From the NCBI RefSeq assembly GCF_009739465.1, contig NZ_WHOM01000078.1, positions 113,230 through 177,229 of the forward strand: a stretch of 64,000 nt of DNA. Direction: 5' to 3'. The notes beneath the pieces are model-generated. The model saw nothing but the letters and a program-made list of their open reading frames with translations. It was not told the DNA's origin and did not search any database. The translations under genes were made by a program, and so were the position numbers. Positions 25,717-34,133 of this stretch are shown here, piece by piece. Within the stretch, counting starts at the first letter, position 1; each line of letters begins with the position of its first letter. Source of the DNA: Streptomyces apocyni. GTDB taxonomy: Bacteria; Actinomycetota; Actinomycetes; Streptomycetales; Streptomycetaceae.

Positions 25717-26139
25717 ATGAACGCTCAGGGAATCGAGACGCCGCTGAACTACGCGGTGTCCGCTCAGGACCAGGCCGTACGGAATCGGATGGCCCCGAAC
25801 GGCATGGCACCGGGCCAGGCAGCGCCGAAGAACAGCCTGGCCACGGCCGCCATGACACTGGGCATCATCAGCCTGTGCACGTCGGTCGTCTTCGTCGGCG
25901 GCCCGCTCGCCGTGATCGGCCTGATCCTGGGCATCGCCGCGCTGATGACGGCCAAGCGGACTGGCGTGGGCCGGGGCAAGGCCGTCACCGCCGTGGTGGC
26001 GTCGTGCGTCGCGATCGTGGTGTCCGGGCTGGTCGCCCTCTTCATGGTCTGGTACGCGAACCAGACGCAGGAGTGCTACCAGCCCGACAGCTTCCACCAG
26101 TACACGCAGTGCGTCCGCGAGCACCTGAACGACAACTGA
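25717..26139 (+). CDS. DUF4190 small membrane protein
   Basis: 140 residues with GGAAGGA nine bases upstream. A short N-terminal tail is followed by two helices with a glycine hinge: AAMTLGIISLCTSVVFVGGP then LAVIGLILGIAALMTAKRTG, the DUF4190 repeat, and a third TM VASCVAIVVSGLVALFMVWY. The extracytoplasmic C-terminus has two Cys (ECYQPDSFHQYTQCV) that could form a disulfide. Divergent to the kinase gene; function unknown. Confidence 0.75.
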   Translation: MNAQGIETPLNYAVSAQDQAVRNRMAPNGMAPGQAAPKNSLATAAMTLGIISLCTSVVFVGGPLAVIGLILGIAALMTAKRTGVGRGKAVTAVVASCVAIVVSGLVALFMVWYANQTQECYQPDSFHQYTQCVREHLNDN

Positions 26140-26160
26140 GCGGCAAGGACGAGCATCACC

Positions 26161-27720
26161 GTGCGAAGCAGAAACACCCACCAGACCCCCCTACTCGCCG
26201 TCGGCCTCGCGGCGGCCATCCTTTCGACGCTGACGCCCGCAACAGCCCTCGCCGCGTCCACGGCATCCGACGCCTCCACCGCCAAGGACCTCCTGCGGCA
26301 GTACACGCAGCAGAAGCTCCCATGGAAACGCTGCGACGCGAAGAGCCCCGACACCTTCCAGTGCGCGACGCTGAAGGTGCCGTTGGACTACAGCGACCCC
26401 GACGGCAAGACGATCGACCTCGCCATATCCCGGCTGAAGGCAGGCAGCGCGAGGGCACGTCACGGCGCTCTGCTGCTCAACCCGGGAGGCCCCGGCGTAC
26501 CGGGACTGCATCTACCCGTCGACCCGCGCATGAAGTTCCCCGCGGAAGTGAAGCGGCGGTACGACCTCGTTGGCTTCGACCTGCGCGGCGCCGGGCGGAG
26601 CTCTCCCGTCAACTGCGGGCTGACCGCCGAGGAACAGGCCGACCGGCCCTACCAGGCGAAGACCTTCCCGCAGGACGTGGATCGGGTCCGTACGATCGCC
26701 GACAAGTGCCGGGCCAGGGCCGGTGACAAGCTGCCGCATCTCACCACCCGCAACAGCGCCCGTGACATGGACGTCATCCGTGCCGCGCTAGGCGAGAAGA
26801 GAATCTCCTACCTGGGGGTCTCCTACGGCACCTACCTCGGCGCTGTCTACATGCAGATGTTTCCCCAGCGGGTCGACCGTATCGTGCTGGACAGTGCAAC
26901 CGACCCGACCCGGATCTACCGGGGGACGTTCCAGGACATGGCGAAGGCGGCCGAGCACGCTTTCACGCGCTGGGCGGCATGGACCGCCCGGCGGCACACC
27001 ACCTACGGACTGGGCGACACTCCGGCCAAGGTCCGCACGACCTACTGGAAGCTGATCGCGCGGGCAAACCACAAGCCCATCCTCTTTGAGGGGCGAGCCC
27101 TCACCGGCGCCGACATCCGTTCCGACAACGGCACGTTCTTCCACGTCCGGGAGGCCGCGGAACGGATCGCCGGGCTGAAGAAGGCGGCCAAGGGCAAGAA
27201 CCCGGCTCCGTCCGGCATGCCCGGTCAGGTCCAGGAACCCGACGACAACTACCCCTCCATCGCCTGGTCCTTCATGTGCGCTGACACCCGCACCTGGTCG
27301 CACGACCCTGAGGTGTACCGCCGCGAGGCGATCCGCGACAAGGCCTGGTATCCGCTGTACGGCGACTTCGCTGCCGCCATCACACCCTGTGCCTTCTGGG
27401 AGCAGGGCAGCGAGCCACAGACCAGGATCAACAACAAGGTCGGTGCGCTGATCACGCAGAACGAATGGGACTCTCAGACACCCCTCTTCGCCGCTCAGGC
27501 CATGCGGCGGGCCCTGCGCGGCTCCCGAATGCTCACCGTCGCCGACGGCGAGGGACACGGCGTCCTCTACGCGCCGGACGGCAGCCCCTGCGCGGACAAG
27601 GCCGCCACGGTCTACCTGACCACGGGCAGGCTCCCCGCGAAGGACCTGGCCTGCCAGGCCACAGCCGGACAGAACGAGCAGCCCCGCCGCATCGGCAGCA
27701 CACCCAACAGAAGACGGTAG
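26161..27720 (+). CDS. Secreted alpha/beta-hydrolase, tripeptidyl-aminopeptidase type
   Basis: 519 residues from GTG 26161. Signal peptide in the first ~30 residues (LLAVGLAAAILSTLTPATALA). Oxyanion region LLLNPGGPGVPG near 105, nucleophile Ser in YLGVSYGTYLG near 221, acid Asp in NEWDSQTP near 440 and His in GEGHGVLY near 465. The TAP-like C-terminal domain is present. It resembles the SlpD/SlpE/Tap peptidases of Streptomyces that remove N-terminal tripeptides outside the cell. It follows the DUF4190 gene by 21 bases, probably the same transcript. Confidence 0.88.
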   Translation: MRSRNTHQTPLLAVGLAAAILSTLTPATALAASTASDASTAKDLLRQYTQQKLPWKRCDAKSPDTFQCATLKVPLDYSDPDGKTIDLAISRLKAGSARARHGALLLNPGGPGVPGLHLPVDPRMKFPAEVKRRYDLVGFDLRGAGRSSPVNCGLTAEEQADRPYQAKTFPQDVDRVRTIADKCRARAGDKLPHLTTRNSARDMDVIRAALGEKRISYLGVSYGTYLGAVYMQMFPQRVDRIVLDSATDPTRIYRGTFQDMAKAAEHAFTRWAAWTARRHTTYGLGDTPAKVRTTYWKLIARANHKPILFEGRALTGADIRSDNGTFFHVREAAERIAGLKKAAKGKNPAPSGMPGQVQEPDDNYPSIAWSFMCADTRTWSHDPEVYRREAIRDKAWYPLYGDFAAAITPCAFWEQGSEPQTRINNKVGALITQNEWDSQTPLFAAQAMRRALRGSRMLTVADGEGHGVLYAPDGSPCADKAATVYLTTGRLPAKDLACQATAGQNEQPRRIGSTPNRRR

Positions 27721-27901
27721 GCGATCCCCTACGCCACGAAGGTGCGAACGCCACACCGGCCTGAGGCGGGATGCGGTAAGTGTCTAACTGCGTGCCAACG
27801 CTCGCGAATAAGTGCGGACAAGGACGAAGAGGTCGCACGTGTCCGCAGCATGACCGTTCGATGCCTACGGCGCCGTCAGTGCTCGGCCGTACGCTTCCGT
27901 C

Positions 27902-28966
27902 ATGCGTAGAGGAGAGATCACACGGGAGTCCGTGCTCAAGACCCTGGCAGAGCACGATCAGTTGGGGCGTGATGCCTTCCTGGCGAGGTACGGGTTTGGG
28001 GAAGCCCGGTCGTACGTCCTGGTGCACGAGGGCCAGGAGTACGACTCCAAAGCGGTCGCCGGGGTCGCGCACAAGTGGGACCAGGGGCGGGCCCTCGCGC
28101 CGGACGAGTTCAGCGGAGGCAAGGAACACGCTGCGGCATGGCTCAAACGGGCGGGCTTCCACGTCAAGGCCATCAAGAACCCGGACTGGGCACGGGACGA
28201 GATCATCCTCGCCTGTCAGCTGGTGATGGAGAACGGCTGGAAGGGGCTGGACGCCCACGACAGCCGGGTGGAGGAGCTGTCTGCCCTGCTCCAGTTGCTT
28301 CCCATCCACGCTGAAGCCGAGCGCAACGAGAAGTTCCGCAACCCCAACGGTGTCGCACGCAAGACGTTCGATATCGCTACCCGGCACCCGGAGTACCAGG
28401 GCAAGCCCACCAACGGCGGCGCCCTCGATGTCGCGGTGCTGCACGAGTTCCTCGCCCGGCCGGAGGAGATGACCGAGACCGCGCGACTCATCCGTCAGGG
28501 CATCGCCACGGGCGAGTTGCAGTCCCTTGCGCCGACTGAGGACGAGGAGTTCGACGACGACTACAGCGCGCCCGAAGGGCGACTCCTCATGCGCCGGCAC
28601 AGGGCACGCGAGCGGAACAAGAGCCTGCGCAAGAAGAAGATTACTTCCGTGCTTGAGCGCGGCGGACGGCTCGCTTGCGAGGCGTGTGGCTTCGACTTCG
28701 AAAAGATCTACGGGGACCGCGGCGCCGGGTACATCGAGTGCCATCACGTCCTTCCGCTCCACATAGCAGGTGAAGGCCGGACCAAGCTCAGCGATCTCGC
28801 TCTCATCTGTGCCAACTGCCACCGCATGATCCACCGACGCGCGCCATGGCCAACCCCCGGGGAGCTGCGAGCCTCCATAGAGCAGAAGCACGCAGCTGAC
28901 AGGCGTGCAGCGGAAGCTCTCGCACGTCCACGCAGGGCGGCTGACGAGCAGATGCCGAACCCGTGA
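27902..28966 (+). CDS. McrA-like HNH endonuclease (modified-DNA restriction candidate)
   Basis: 354 residues. The N-terminal ~90 residues resemble the ScoMcrA head domain (YVLVHEGQEYDSKAVAGVAH, DEFSGGKEHAAAWLKRAGF). The middle is helical. The C-terminal HNH fold has zinc pairs CEACG (about 259) and CANCH (about 304) around the catalytic HNH region ECHHVLPLH (about 279) and the Asn/His in ICANCHRMIH. Such enzymes cut DNA carrying methylated or phosphorothioated bases. No separate SRA or sulfur-binding domain is recognised, so the recognition part would have to lie in the N-terminal or central region. Function as a restriction enzyme is inference. Confidence 0.75.
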   Translation: MRRGEITRESVLKTLAEHDQLGRDAFLARYGFGEARSYVLVHEGQEYDSKAVAGVAHKWDQGRALAPDEFSGGKEHAAAWLKRAGFHVKAIKNPDWARDEIILACQLVMENGWKGLDAHDSRVEELSALLQLLPIHAEAERNEKFRNPNGVARKTFDIATRHPEYQGKPTNGGALDVAVLHEFLARPEEMTETARLIRQGIATGELQSLAPTEDEEFDDDYSAPEGRLLMRRHRARERNKSLRKKKITSVLERGGRLACEACGFDFEKIYGDRGAGYIECHHVLPLHIAGEGRTKLSDLALICANCHRMIHRRAPWPTPGELRASIEQKHAADRRAAEALARPRRAADEQMPNP

Positions 28967-29141
28967 GCTGACAATCCACTGCTGACATCAACGTCGGCGC
29001 ACAACGGCCTCCAGCCCGATCTAAAACGGTGCTCAGCGTCCGCGCCCCATCCGTGCCCGACCGGTCGGTAAGCCACAGTCAACAGCGGGTGCCAGGTGGA
29101 GCCCGAGGCTTCACCCTGGCACCCGTTGCCGCCAGTGGGGG

Positions 29142-29190
29142 CCCGGCCAGGTAGATCGTGGCTGTCTTCTCATGGCCCATGGCGATACCG
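29142..29190 (-). mobile_element. Relic of an IS5-type transposase 3' end (left copy)
   Basis: Read on the minus strand this encodes GIAMGHEKTATIYLAG, nearly the last conserved block of Streptomyces IS5-type DDE transposases (KTATIYLAG). No more of the gene is left. A 25-bp exact match and a further ~25 similar bases occur in the same orientation at 32872-32921. Confidence 0.6.
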
Positions 29191-29304
29191 CTGCACTGCT
29201 TAAGCGTTCACGACGCAACGGAGGTCCGGGCGGAGCCCGCCTCCGGCTCGCTGCGGCGGTGTTCGAGATGGGATCGGCGGCCATGGACGCTGGGAGAGCC
29301 GTCC

Positions 29305-30987
29305 TCACTGACCGCCCCGGTCATGCCACTCCCACACCCGGACCATCCCCTTGTCGCCCACGGCGCCCAGCAGGTGCCCGGAGGGGTGGACGACGGCGTC
29401 GTCGTAGCGGCCAGTCTGTTCCAGTTGCAGGATCTCCGGAGCGTCGGTCACGTGGGAAAGCTTGCCCCGGCGCAGCCACAACACCGCCCCGGTGTCGGTG
29501 CACGACAGCCGCATGCCGGTGGCACCCCCGCTGTCCAGCATCTCCTTGCCGCTCAGGCGGCGGTGGAGGACGACCGACTCGTCGTCCGTGCGCCACACGC
29601 ACAGTTCCCGCATCGTCGCGCAAGCCACGTAGCCGCCGGAGGGAGAGACCGCGACCGAGCAGCCGGGCTTCATGAACTCCAGGACGTTCCGGATGCTCAG
29701 TGCCAGGTTTGGGGCGCCGGAGCGGTGTACGTGGACCCTGTTCGACGTGGCCAGGGCCCCCGTCCTGCCGGTGGCGTCGATGGCCGAGGCGGCGAGGTTC
29801 GGCGGGCAGAACAGTTCGTCGAGCACCCGGCCGTCGTCGAAGCTCCGTACCGCCAGCCGACGCCTGTCGTGCGTCGCCAGCACGTTGCCGCCACTGGTGA
29901 CCAGGAACTCGTCGTCGCCGAGCGGGACCGGAACGCGGTGGTGCTCCCCCGTACGGCCCTTGAAGTGGACCAGTTCGAGGGCGCCGGGGCGGGCAACGGC
30001 AACGCTGTGCCGGACCGAGGACACCAATGCCTGGTGGCCCTGGCGCAGGCCAGCGCTGCCCGGGGCGCCTGGCAGGGCCGCACCGGCGTCGAGGGCCCAC
30101 CTCTCGATGGAGCCGTCCGGGCCGATGGCCACGAAAGTGTCGTCGGGACCGAATCCGGCCGTGGCACCGCCGAGGGGCCCGGTCCTGCGGCTGCTGAGGA
30201 GCTCCTCTCCCAGGCCCGGTCGGTGGGTTCGGGAATCACCGAGCTGGTTCAGCAGCTCGTAGGTGAACGCCGCAGCGTGCCGTGCCGCGGCGGGCTGGCG
30301 CACCTTGTCGTTCTCCCTCCCCTTGTCGACGAGGAGGTCGGAGATGCCGCGTACGACGAGCGCACCGACTCCGGAGCTGATGTGCGCGCCGCGCAAGAAT
30401 CCGTAGCCCTCCATCTCGACGGCGAGGGCGTCGCCCGCGAAGTCGCGGAGGTACTGGGCGGTGGGCGATTCGGGGTCGGTGACCAGCTTCGATCCGGCCG
30501 CGATGGGCTTGACGTATGCCTCAGGGAGGCAGGTCGGCGCTGGCCCCTGGATCCGGGCCTGCCACTCCTTCTCGCCAGCCACCACTTGGGCGCGCTGGAT
30601 GAGGTCGTGGGCCGGGGGGAAGGTCTGCATGCGCGGGCGAACCCCCTCTGGGCCGTCCACGCCGGTCTGGTAGTCGTAGACGTGGCGGCCGGCGACGACG
30701 TCGCCGTGGGTAACGTCCTTGAGGCCGCCGGCGATGCCCGTGAAGAAAACGTACCGGGGTGAGAGCGCGGCCACGGCCAGCGCGACCAGGGCTGCCGCGC
30801 CCTCCGCTCCAGGACCGGTCTCGTGCAGGGCGACGGTCCACCTGGTGTGCCTGCCGACGAATGTGCCCAGCTTGAAGATGCTGCCGGAGACGACCCGTTC
30901 GGTGATCGGTTCGTCGAGATGTTCGCGTGCCGCCGCCGTCTCCTCGGGCAGTGCGGTGAAGATGATGACATCAGCTGTACGGTTCAT
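29305..30987 (-). CDS. MTA/SAH-nucleosidase-like domain fused to WD40-type propeller
   Basis: 560 residues. Residues 1 to ~245 form a phosphorylase-superfamily (PNP_UDP) domain: DVIIFTALPEETAAAREHL, YVFFTGIAGGLKDVTHGDVV near 78-97, substrate-binding VEMEGYGFL near 190 and catalytic-Asp VVRGISDLL near 210. The rest is a beta-propeller with repeats such as GPDDTFVAIGPDGSIERWAL, SPSGGYVACATMRELCVW and HPSGHLLGAVGDKGMVRVWE. The nucleosidase residues look intact. Nucleosidase domains joined to sensor modules are used as effectors in bacterial conflict and anti-phage systems, where they destroy nucleotides. It lies 25 bases downstream of a membrane-protein gene, probably one operon. Function is inferred. 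Confidence 0.78.
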   Translation of the reverse strand: MNRTADVIIFTALPEETAAAREHLDEPITERVVSGSIFKLGTFVGRHTRWTVALHETGPGAEGAAALVALAVAALSPRYVFFTGIAGGLKDVTHGDVVAGRHVYDYQTGVDGPEGVRPRMQTFPPAHDLIQRAQVVAGEKEWQARIQGPAPTCLPEAYVKPIAAGSKLVTDPESPTAQYLRDFAGDALAVEMEGYGFLRGAHISSGVGALVVRGISDLLVDKGRENDKVRQPAAARHAAAFTYELLNQLGDSRTHRPGLGEELLSSRRTGPLGGATAGFGPDDTFVAIGPDGSIERWALDAGAALPGAPGSAGLRQGHQALVSSVRHSVAVARPGALELVHFKGRTGEHHRVPVPLGDDEFLVTSGGNVLATHDRRRLAVRSFDDGRVLDELFCPPNLAASAIDATGRTGALATSNRVHVHRSGAPNLALSIRNVLEFMKPGCSVAVSPSGGYVACATMRELCVWRTDDESVVLHRRLSGKEMLDSGGATGMRLSCTDTGAVLWLRRGKLSHVTDAPEILQLEQTGRYDDAVVHPSGHLLGAVGDKGMVRVWEWHDRGGQ

Positions 30988-31012
30988 GACGTGTCTCTCG
31001 ATTCGGCCGGCG

Positions 31013-31600
31013 TCACGAGGCGCCGGTGCGCAGGTCCGCGTATCTGGCTATCTGCACGGCGAGCAACAGGATGGTGAGCGTCTCGGCGAACGAGGTGCCC
31101 AGCAGGGCCGGGTGACTGGGTTCGCCGGCCCAGTACACGGCGAGTGCGGCCAGGGGCGCACCGCAGAACGCCAGTAGGTCAGCGCCGAGTTGGAGCCGTT
31201 TGCGGTTCCTGCGGTGGGCGTCAGAGCGGTGCACCCGCTCCCAGCCGAACGCCTCCGTGAACGGGGGCGCGGCGGCTGGGGGCGCCGGGGCGGTGGCGGC
31301 GGCGGCAGCGGCCTCCAGGTGGGGGGCGGTGTGCTCCCGTACGTAGCGGCCGATCGCGGAGATTTTCTCGTCGTTGACCACGTAGGTCCAGCCGAGAATG
31401 ACGCACACCGGCGGCATCAGCAGCAGGAGTCCGGGACGGGAGGGGCCTTGCAGAACGGCGGCGACGATCGCGGCCATCGAGGCGAGCGTCACGTAGAGCA
31501 GGTTGTCGCGGAAGCCGATGCGTGCGCGCTGCTCGGCCTTGAGGTGGTCGTACTCGACGAGCAGCAGGTGGCTCGCCGTGACGTTCTCGATGTGGGACAC
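31013..31600 (-). CDS. Multi-TM membrane protein, partner of the nucleosidase fusion
   Basis: 195 residues from GTG 31600 with AAGGAG five bases upstream. N-terminal helical part (HIENVTASHLLLVEYDHLKA) then a TM pair (LLYVTLASMAAIVAAVLQ and LLLLMPPVCVILGWTYVV), a conserved stretch NDEKISAIGRYVREH, an Ala/Pro linker, and a second TM pair (LLAFCGAPLAALAVYWAG and ETLTILLLAVQIARYA). This is the look of small membrane effectors or anchors paired with signalling proteins in actinobacterial conflict operons. It immediately precedes the nucleosidase-propeller gene. Confidence 0.65.
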   Translation of the reverse strand: MSHIENVTASHLLLVEYDHLKAEQRARIGFRDNLLYVTLASMAAIVAAVLQGPSRPGLLLLMPPVCVILGWTYVVNDEKISAIGRYVREHTAPHLEAAAAAATAPAPPAAAPPFTEAFGWERVHRSDAHRRNRKRLQLGADLLAFCGAPLAALAVYWAGEPSHPALLGTSFAETLTILLLAVQIARYADLRTGAS

Positions 31601-31793
31601 AACACTCCTTTGCCGAAGGGTCGTTGGGGATCGTGCCGGTGGTTGCTCACCGGCCGCGAGAGCTGGCGTCGGCGGGCGCGTCATGTGCTCGCATCGCTCG
31701 GCGACGGCCCTCGCCCGGAGGGGGAGGCGCGCCTCACACCGGTCTCAGATCTCCGATCTCAGGACTCGGGTCCCACGTCTCACGTCTCACGTC

Positions 31794-32522
31794 TCACGAC
31801 ATCGAGATCGTCGCGTCCCCCAAGCCACTGACCGCCGACGTCCGGTCCGGGTCGCCCGACCTGATCAGCGTGCAGGTGATCTTGATCTGGTCCTGGTCCG
31901 TGATGTCGACCGCCAGTTGTCCGACGGCGCTGGACCGAACGGTGACCGGTTCGCCCATCCGGTTGCCGGACGCGTTGAACACCTTGATCGAGCCGACCGA
32001 CGCGATCGAGTTGCCAGTGTCGGCAGGCAGGCCGACCGTGGCCGTCAGGCGCTTGTAGCCGCTGACGTTGTACACCGCCTCGTCGCTGCTGGAGGTGTCG
32101 CAGCCGATGCGGATGCTCTTGGGGTAGTTGGTGCCGCGCATGGTCACGGGTGAGGTGTTGACGTAGCCGCGGTCGCTCACTCGGTCCAAGTCCGCCAGGT
32201 ACACCTCTGCGGGCTGAGGGGACTCCCCTGTCCCGCCGTCGATCGGTTCGCCCGTCGGCGACTCGCTGCCGCCGTCCCTCGTGGGCGAGGACGACGACCC
32301 CGACAGTGGTGTCGGCGACGCCGTGACTGTCTGGGTGACAGTGACGGTGACGGTCGGCGCCGGTTCGGCCCGGTCGGAGGACGAGCCGACGTCGCTCGCC
32401 CGTCCTCCGACAAACCCGGTCACCACGGTCGCCACAAAGACCACAGTCAGCTCCACCCACCGCGGACCGAAGTGCCAGCGCGACCGCTTCGGCCTGTCCC
32501 GCTCCTTCTTACTGAGGTCCAT
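31794..32522 (-). CDS. Membrane-anchored NPCBM-like domain protein
   Basis: 242 residues. One TM near residues 25-45 (WVELTVVFVATVVTGFVGG). A Thr/Ser/Pro-rich stalk with VTVTVTQTVTASPTP follows. The C-terminal ~120-residue jelly-roll resembles NPCBM (YLADLDRVSDRGYVNTSPVT, MRGTNYPKSIRIGCD, YKRLTATVGLPAD), a carbohydrate-binding-like module. It would sit outside the cell. It is 193 bases upstream of the membrane-effector gene on the same strand, so co-regulation is possible but not shown. Confidence 0.75.
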   Translation of the reverse strand: MDLSKKERDRPKRSRWHFGPRWVELTVVFVATVVTGFVGGRASDVGSSSDRAEPAPTVTVTVTQTVTASPTPLSGSSSSPTRDGGSESPTGEPIDGGTGESPQPAEVYLADLDRVSDRGYVNTSPVTMRGTNYPKSIRIGCDTSSSDEAVYNVSGYKRLTATVGLPADTGNSIASVGSIKVFNASGNRMGEPVTVRSSAVGQLAVDITDQDQIKITCTLIRSGDPDRTSAVSGLGDATISMS

Positions 32523-32871
32523 CTCACCCCTTGTGCTGCGGACTCGCGTGAGCGGAACGAACAGGCCCCTGAGGGCGATTGGTTACCTGGGAGTAAGCAG
32601 GATGTTGTCGTCGCACGCGCATGAAGGCGACTCACACTAGGGCCGGTCCGCCACACATGCGCGACAATCGCTCCCTTGACCCCAGCGATGGAAGCACGGG
32701 TGCAGAACTGTGTTGTGTGGGCGCCGAGTTGGCGCCCCTTGCGCGGATATGTGCGCCCCCTCGCGCGGGATGTATGCGCCCCCTCACGCGACGTACGATC
32801 ACCGACCCGATGCGCGCTAGGGGTTCGTTTGGATCACCGTGCGAACCACCGTGGAGGCCCTCGGCATAGAA

Positions 32872-32921
32872 CCCGGCCAGGTAGATCGTGGCTGTCCTCT
32901 CATAGCGCGTTGGCGATGCCG
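32872..32921 (-). mobile_element. Relic of an IS5-type transposase 3' end (right copy)
   Basis: The minus strand encodes SPTRYERTATIYLAG, matching the same transposase C-terminal block as 29142-29190. The two relics stand in direct orientation 3.7 kb apart, bracketing the nucleosidase operon. Confidence 0.6.
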
Positions 32922-33128
32922 CGCGTTCACCGCGATGCGGCAAATTGCGGCGCGTCGCGGGGCGTGGCCGCCACAGCCGAACTACAGGGACCGACCCTCC
33001 TGCACCATGACCCAGGTCACAGACCCGGGCCTGGTGGGTTGTTCAGGACGCTTTGGCGCGGCCTTTGGCGCGACCCGGCTGCCGTAGTCTTCCGCCACGG
33101 TCAGCGGTTGTCGGAGAAGGGGCGCAGG

Positions 33129-33785
33129 GTGATTCGGGTCGTCGTCGTGGACGGCGAGCAGCTGGTCCGTTCCGGACTGAAGTTGATCTTGAGTTCCGCC
33201 GGGGACATCGAGGTGGTGGCCGACTGCGGCGGCGCTGAGGCCGTCGAGGCCGTCAGGGCCCACCGGCCGGACGTGCTACTGCTCGACATCCGGATGCCTG
33301 ACGTGGACGGCCTGACGGTACTTCGGCAGGTCACTGCCCTGGAGTCGGCGCCAGGCGTGGCGATGCTGACCACGTTTGACGCGCGTGAGTACATCGACGA
33401 AGCGCTGCGCGCGGGGGCGGCGGGATTACTGATGAAGAACACCGCCCCTGAGCAACTGGTCCATGCGGTACGGGTACTGGCCGTCGGCGGCAGGATTCTG
33501 GCGCCCGAGGCCACGAGCGCCGTGATCGACGGGTACCTGACCGCCAGCCGCGAGATCGAGGCGGCGCGAAGCGTGGAGGCGCTGACCGTACGTGAGCGTC
33601 AAGTGCTGGCTCTGGTCGGCGCGGGCCTGTCCAACTGGGAGATCGCTCGTCGGCTGCGCCTGTCCCACGGCACGGTCAAGGACCACGTCAGCTCGCTGCT
33701 CGCCAAGCTGGGCGGAGTCAACCGCGTCCAGGCAGCCGTAGTTGCCGATCGCGCGGGCATGGTCGGTCGGCGCACCGGCGGGTGA
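33129..33785 (+). CDS. NarL/LuxR response regulator, orphan
   Basis: 218 residues from GTG 33129 (VIRVVVVDGEQLVRSGLKLI), with GAAGGGGCGCAGG upstream. Receiver Asp in VLLLDIRMPDVDG, Lys in GLLMKNTAPEQ. LuxR HTH LTVRERQVLALVGAGLSNWE to VKDHVSSLLAKLGGVNR. No histidine kinase gene lies beside it. It precedes the lanthipeptide locus regulator by 350 bases and may or may not belong to it. Confidence 0.88.
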   Translation: MIRVVVVDGEQLVRSGLKLILSSAGDIEVVADCGGAEAVEAVRAHRPDVLLLDIRMPDVDGLTVLRQVTALESAPGVAMLTTFDAREYIDEALRAGAAGLLMKNTAPEQLVHAVRVLAVGGRILAPEATSAVIDGYLTASREIEAARSVEALTVRERQVLALVGAGLSNWEIARRLRLSHGTVKDHVSSLLAKLGGVNRVQAAVVADRAGMVGRRTGG

Positions 33786-33971
33786 GGGGTGAGCCTGGGC
33801 TCTCCGACCGGGGGCGCCCGCTCAACGGATCGCCCACGCGATCGCGGGAGACGGCTGCGGCAGGTCTGCGTGGAGGCGGGTTTCAGGGCTGCGTCGTCTT
33901 CCGGTCTGGCGGTCATCCGGCAGGCCGGGATTCGATTCCCGCTCATTCCGCGGAAGGAGATCTGTCGCGCC

Positions 33972-33995
33972 GACCCCCGCCGGGTGGCGGGGGTC
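33972..33995 (+). terminator. Strong hairpin after orphan response regulator
   Basis: gacccccgcc pairs with ggcggggggtc-type 3' arm (10 perfect pairs, 33972-33981 with 33986-33995) around the 4-nt loop gggt. No T tract follows, which is common for Streptomyces terminators. Confidence 0.65.
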
Positions 33996-34089
33996 GACTC
34001 CCGTCGATTAGCCGGGCATTTCCGTCAATCTCCTTGGAGTTACCTGTCAGTTGCGACCCCTTAGCTGCGAAAGCTAGGATCGGCGGGCG

Positions 34090-34120
34090 TTGACATGGGG
34101 CGCCAACAGGCGCCTGTACG
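34090..34120 (+). promoter_or_regulatory. Candidate promoter and operator of the LuxR-type regulator
   Basis: TTGACA at 34090-34095 is a perfect -35; a weak -10 (tgtacg) follows about 19 bp on. Between them lies ggcgccaacaggcgcc (34099-34114), a 6-bp inverted repeat, placed where a repressor would block polymerase. Confidence 0.45.
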
Positions 34121-34133
34121 GGGGAAGTGCAAT

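Larger units (their letters stand above)
33786..34133. other. Intergenic region with structured elements
   Basis: About 350 bases holding a tRNA T-arm-like sequence (33926-33941), a very strong hairpin (33972-33995) and the candidate promoter of the next regulator (34090 on). No coding frame is convincing. Confidence 0.5.
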
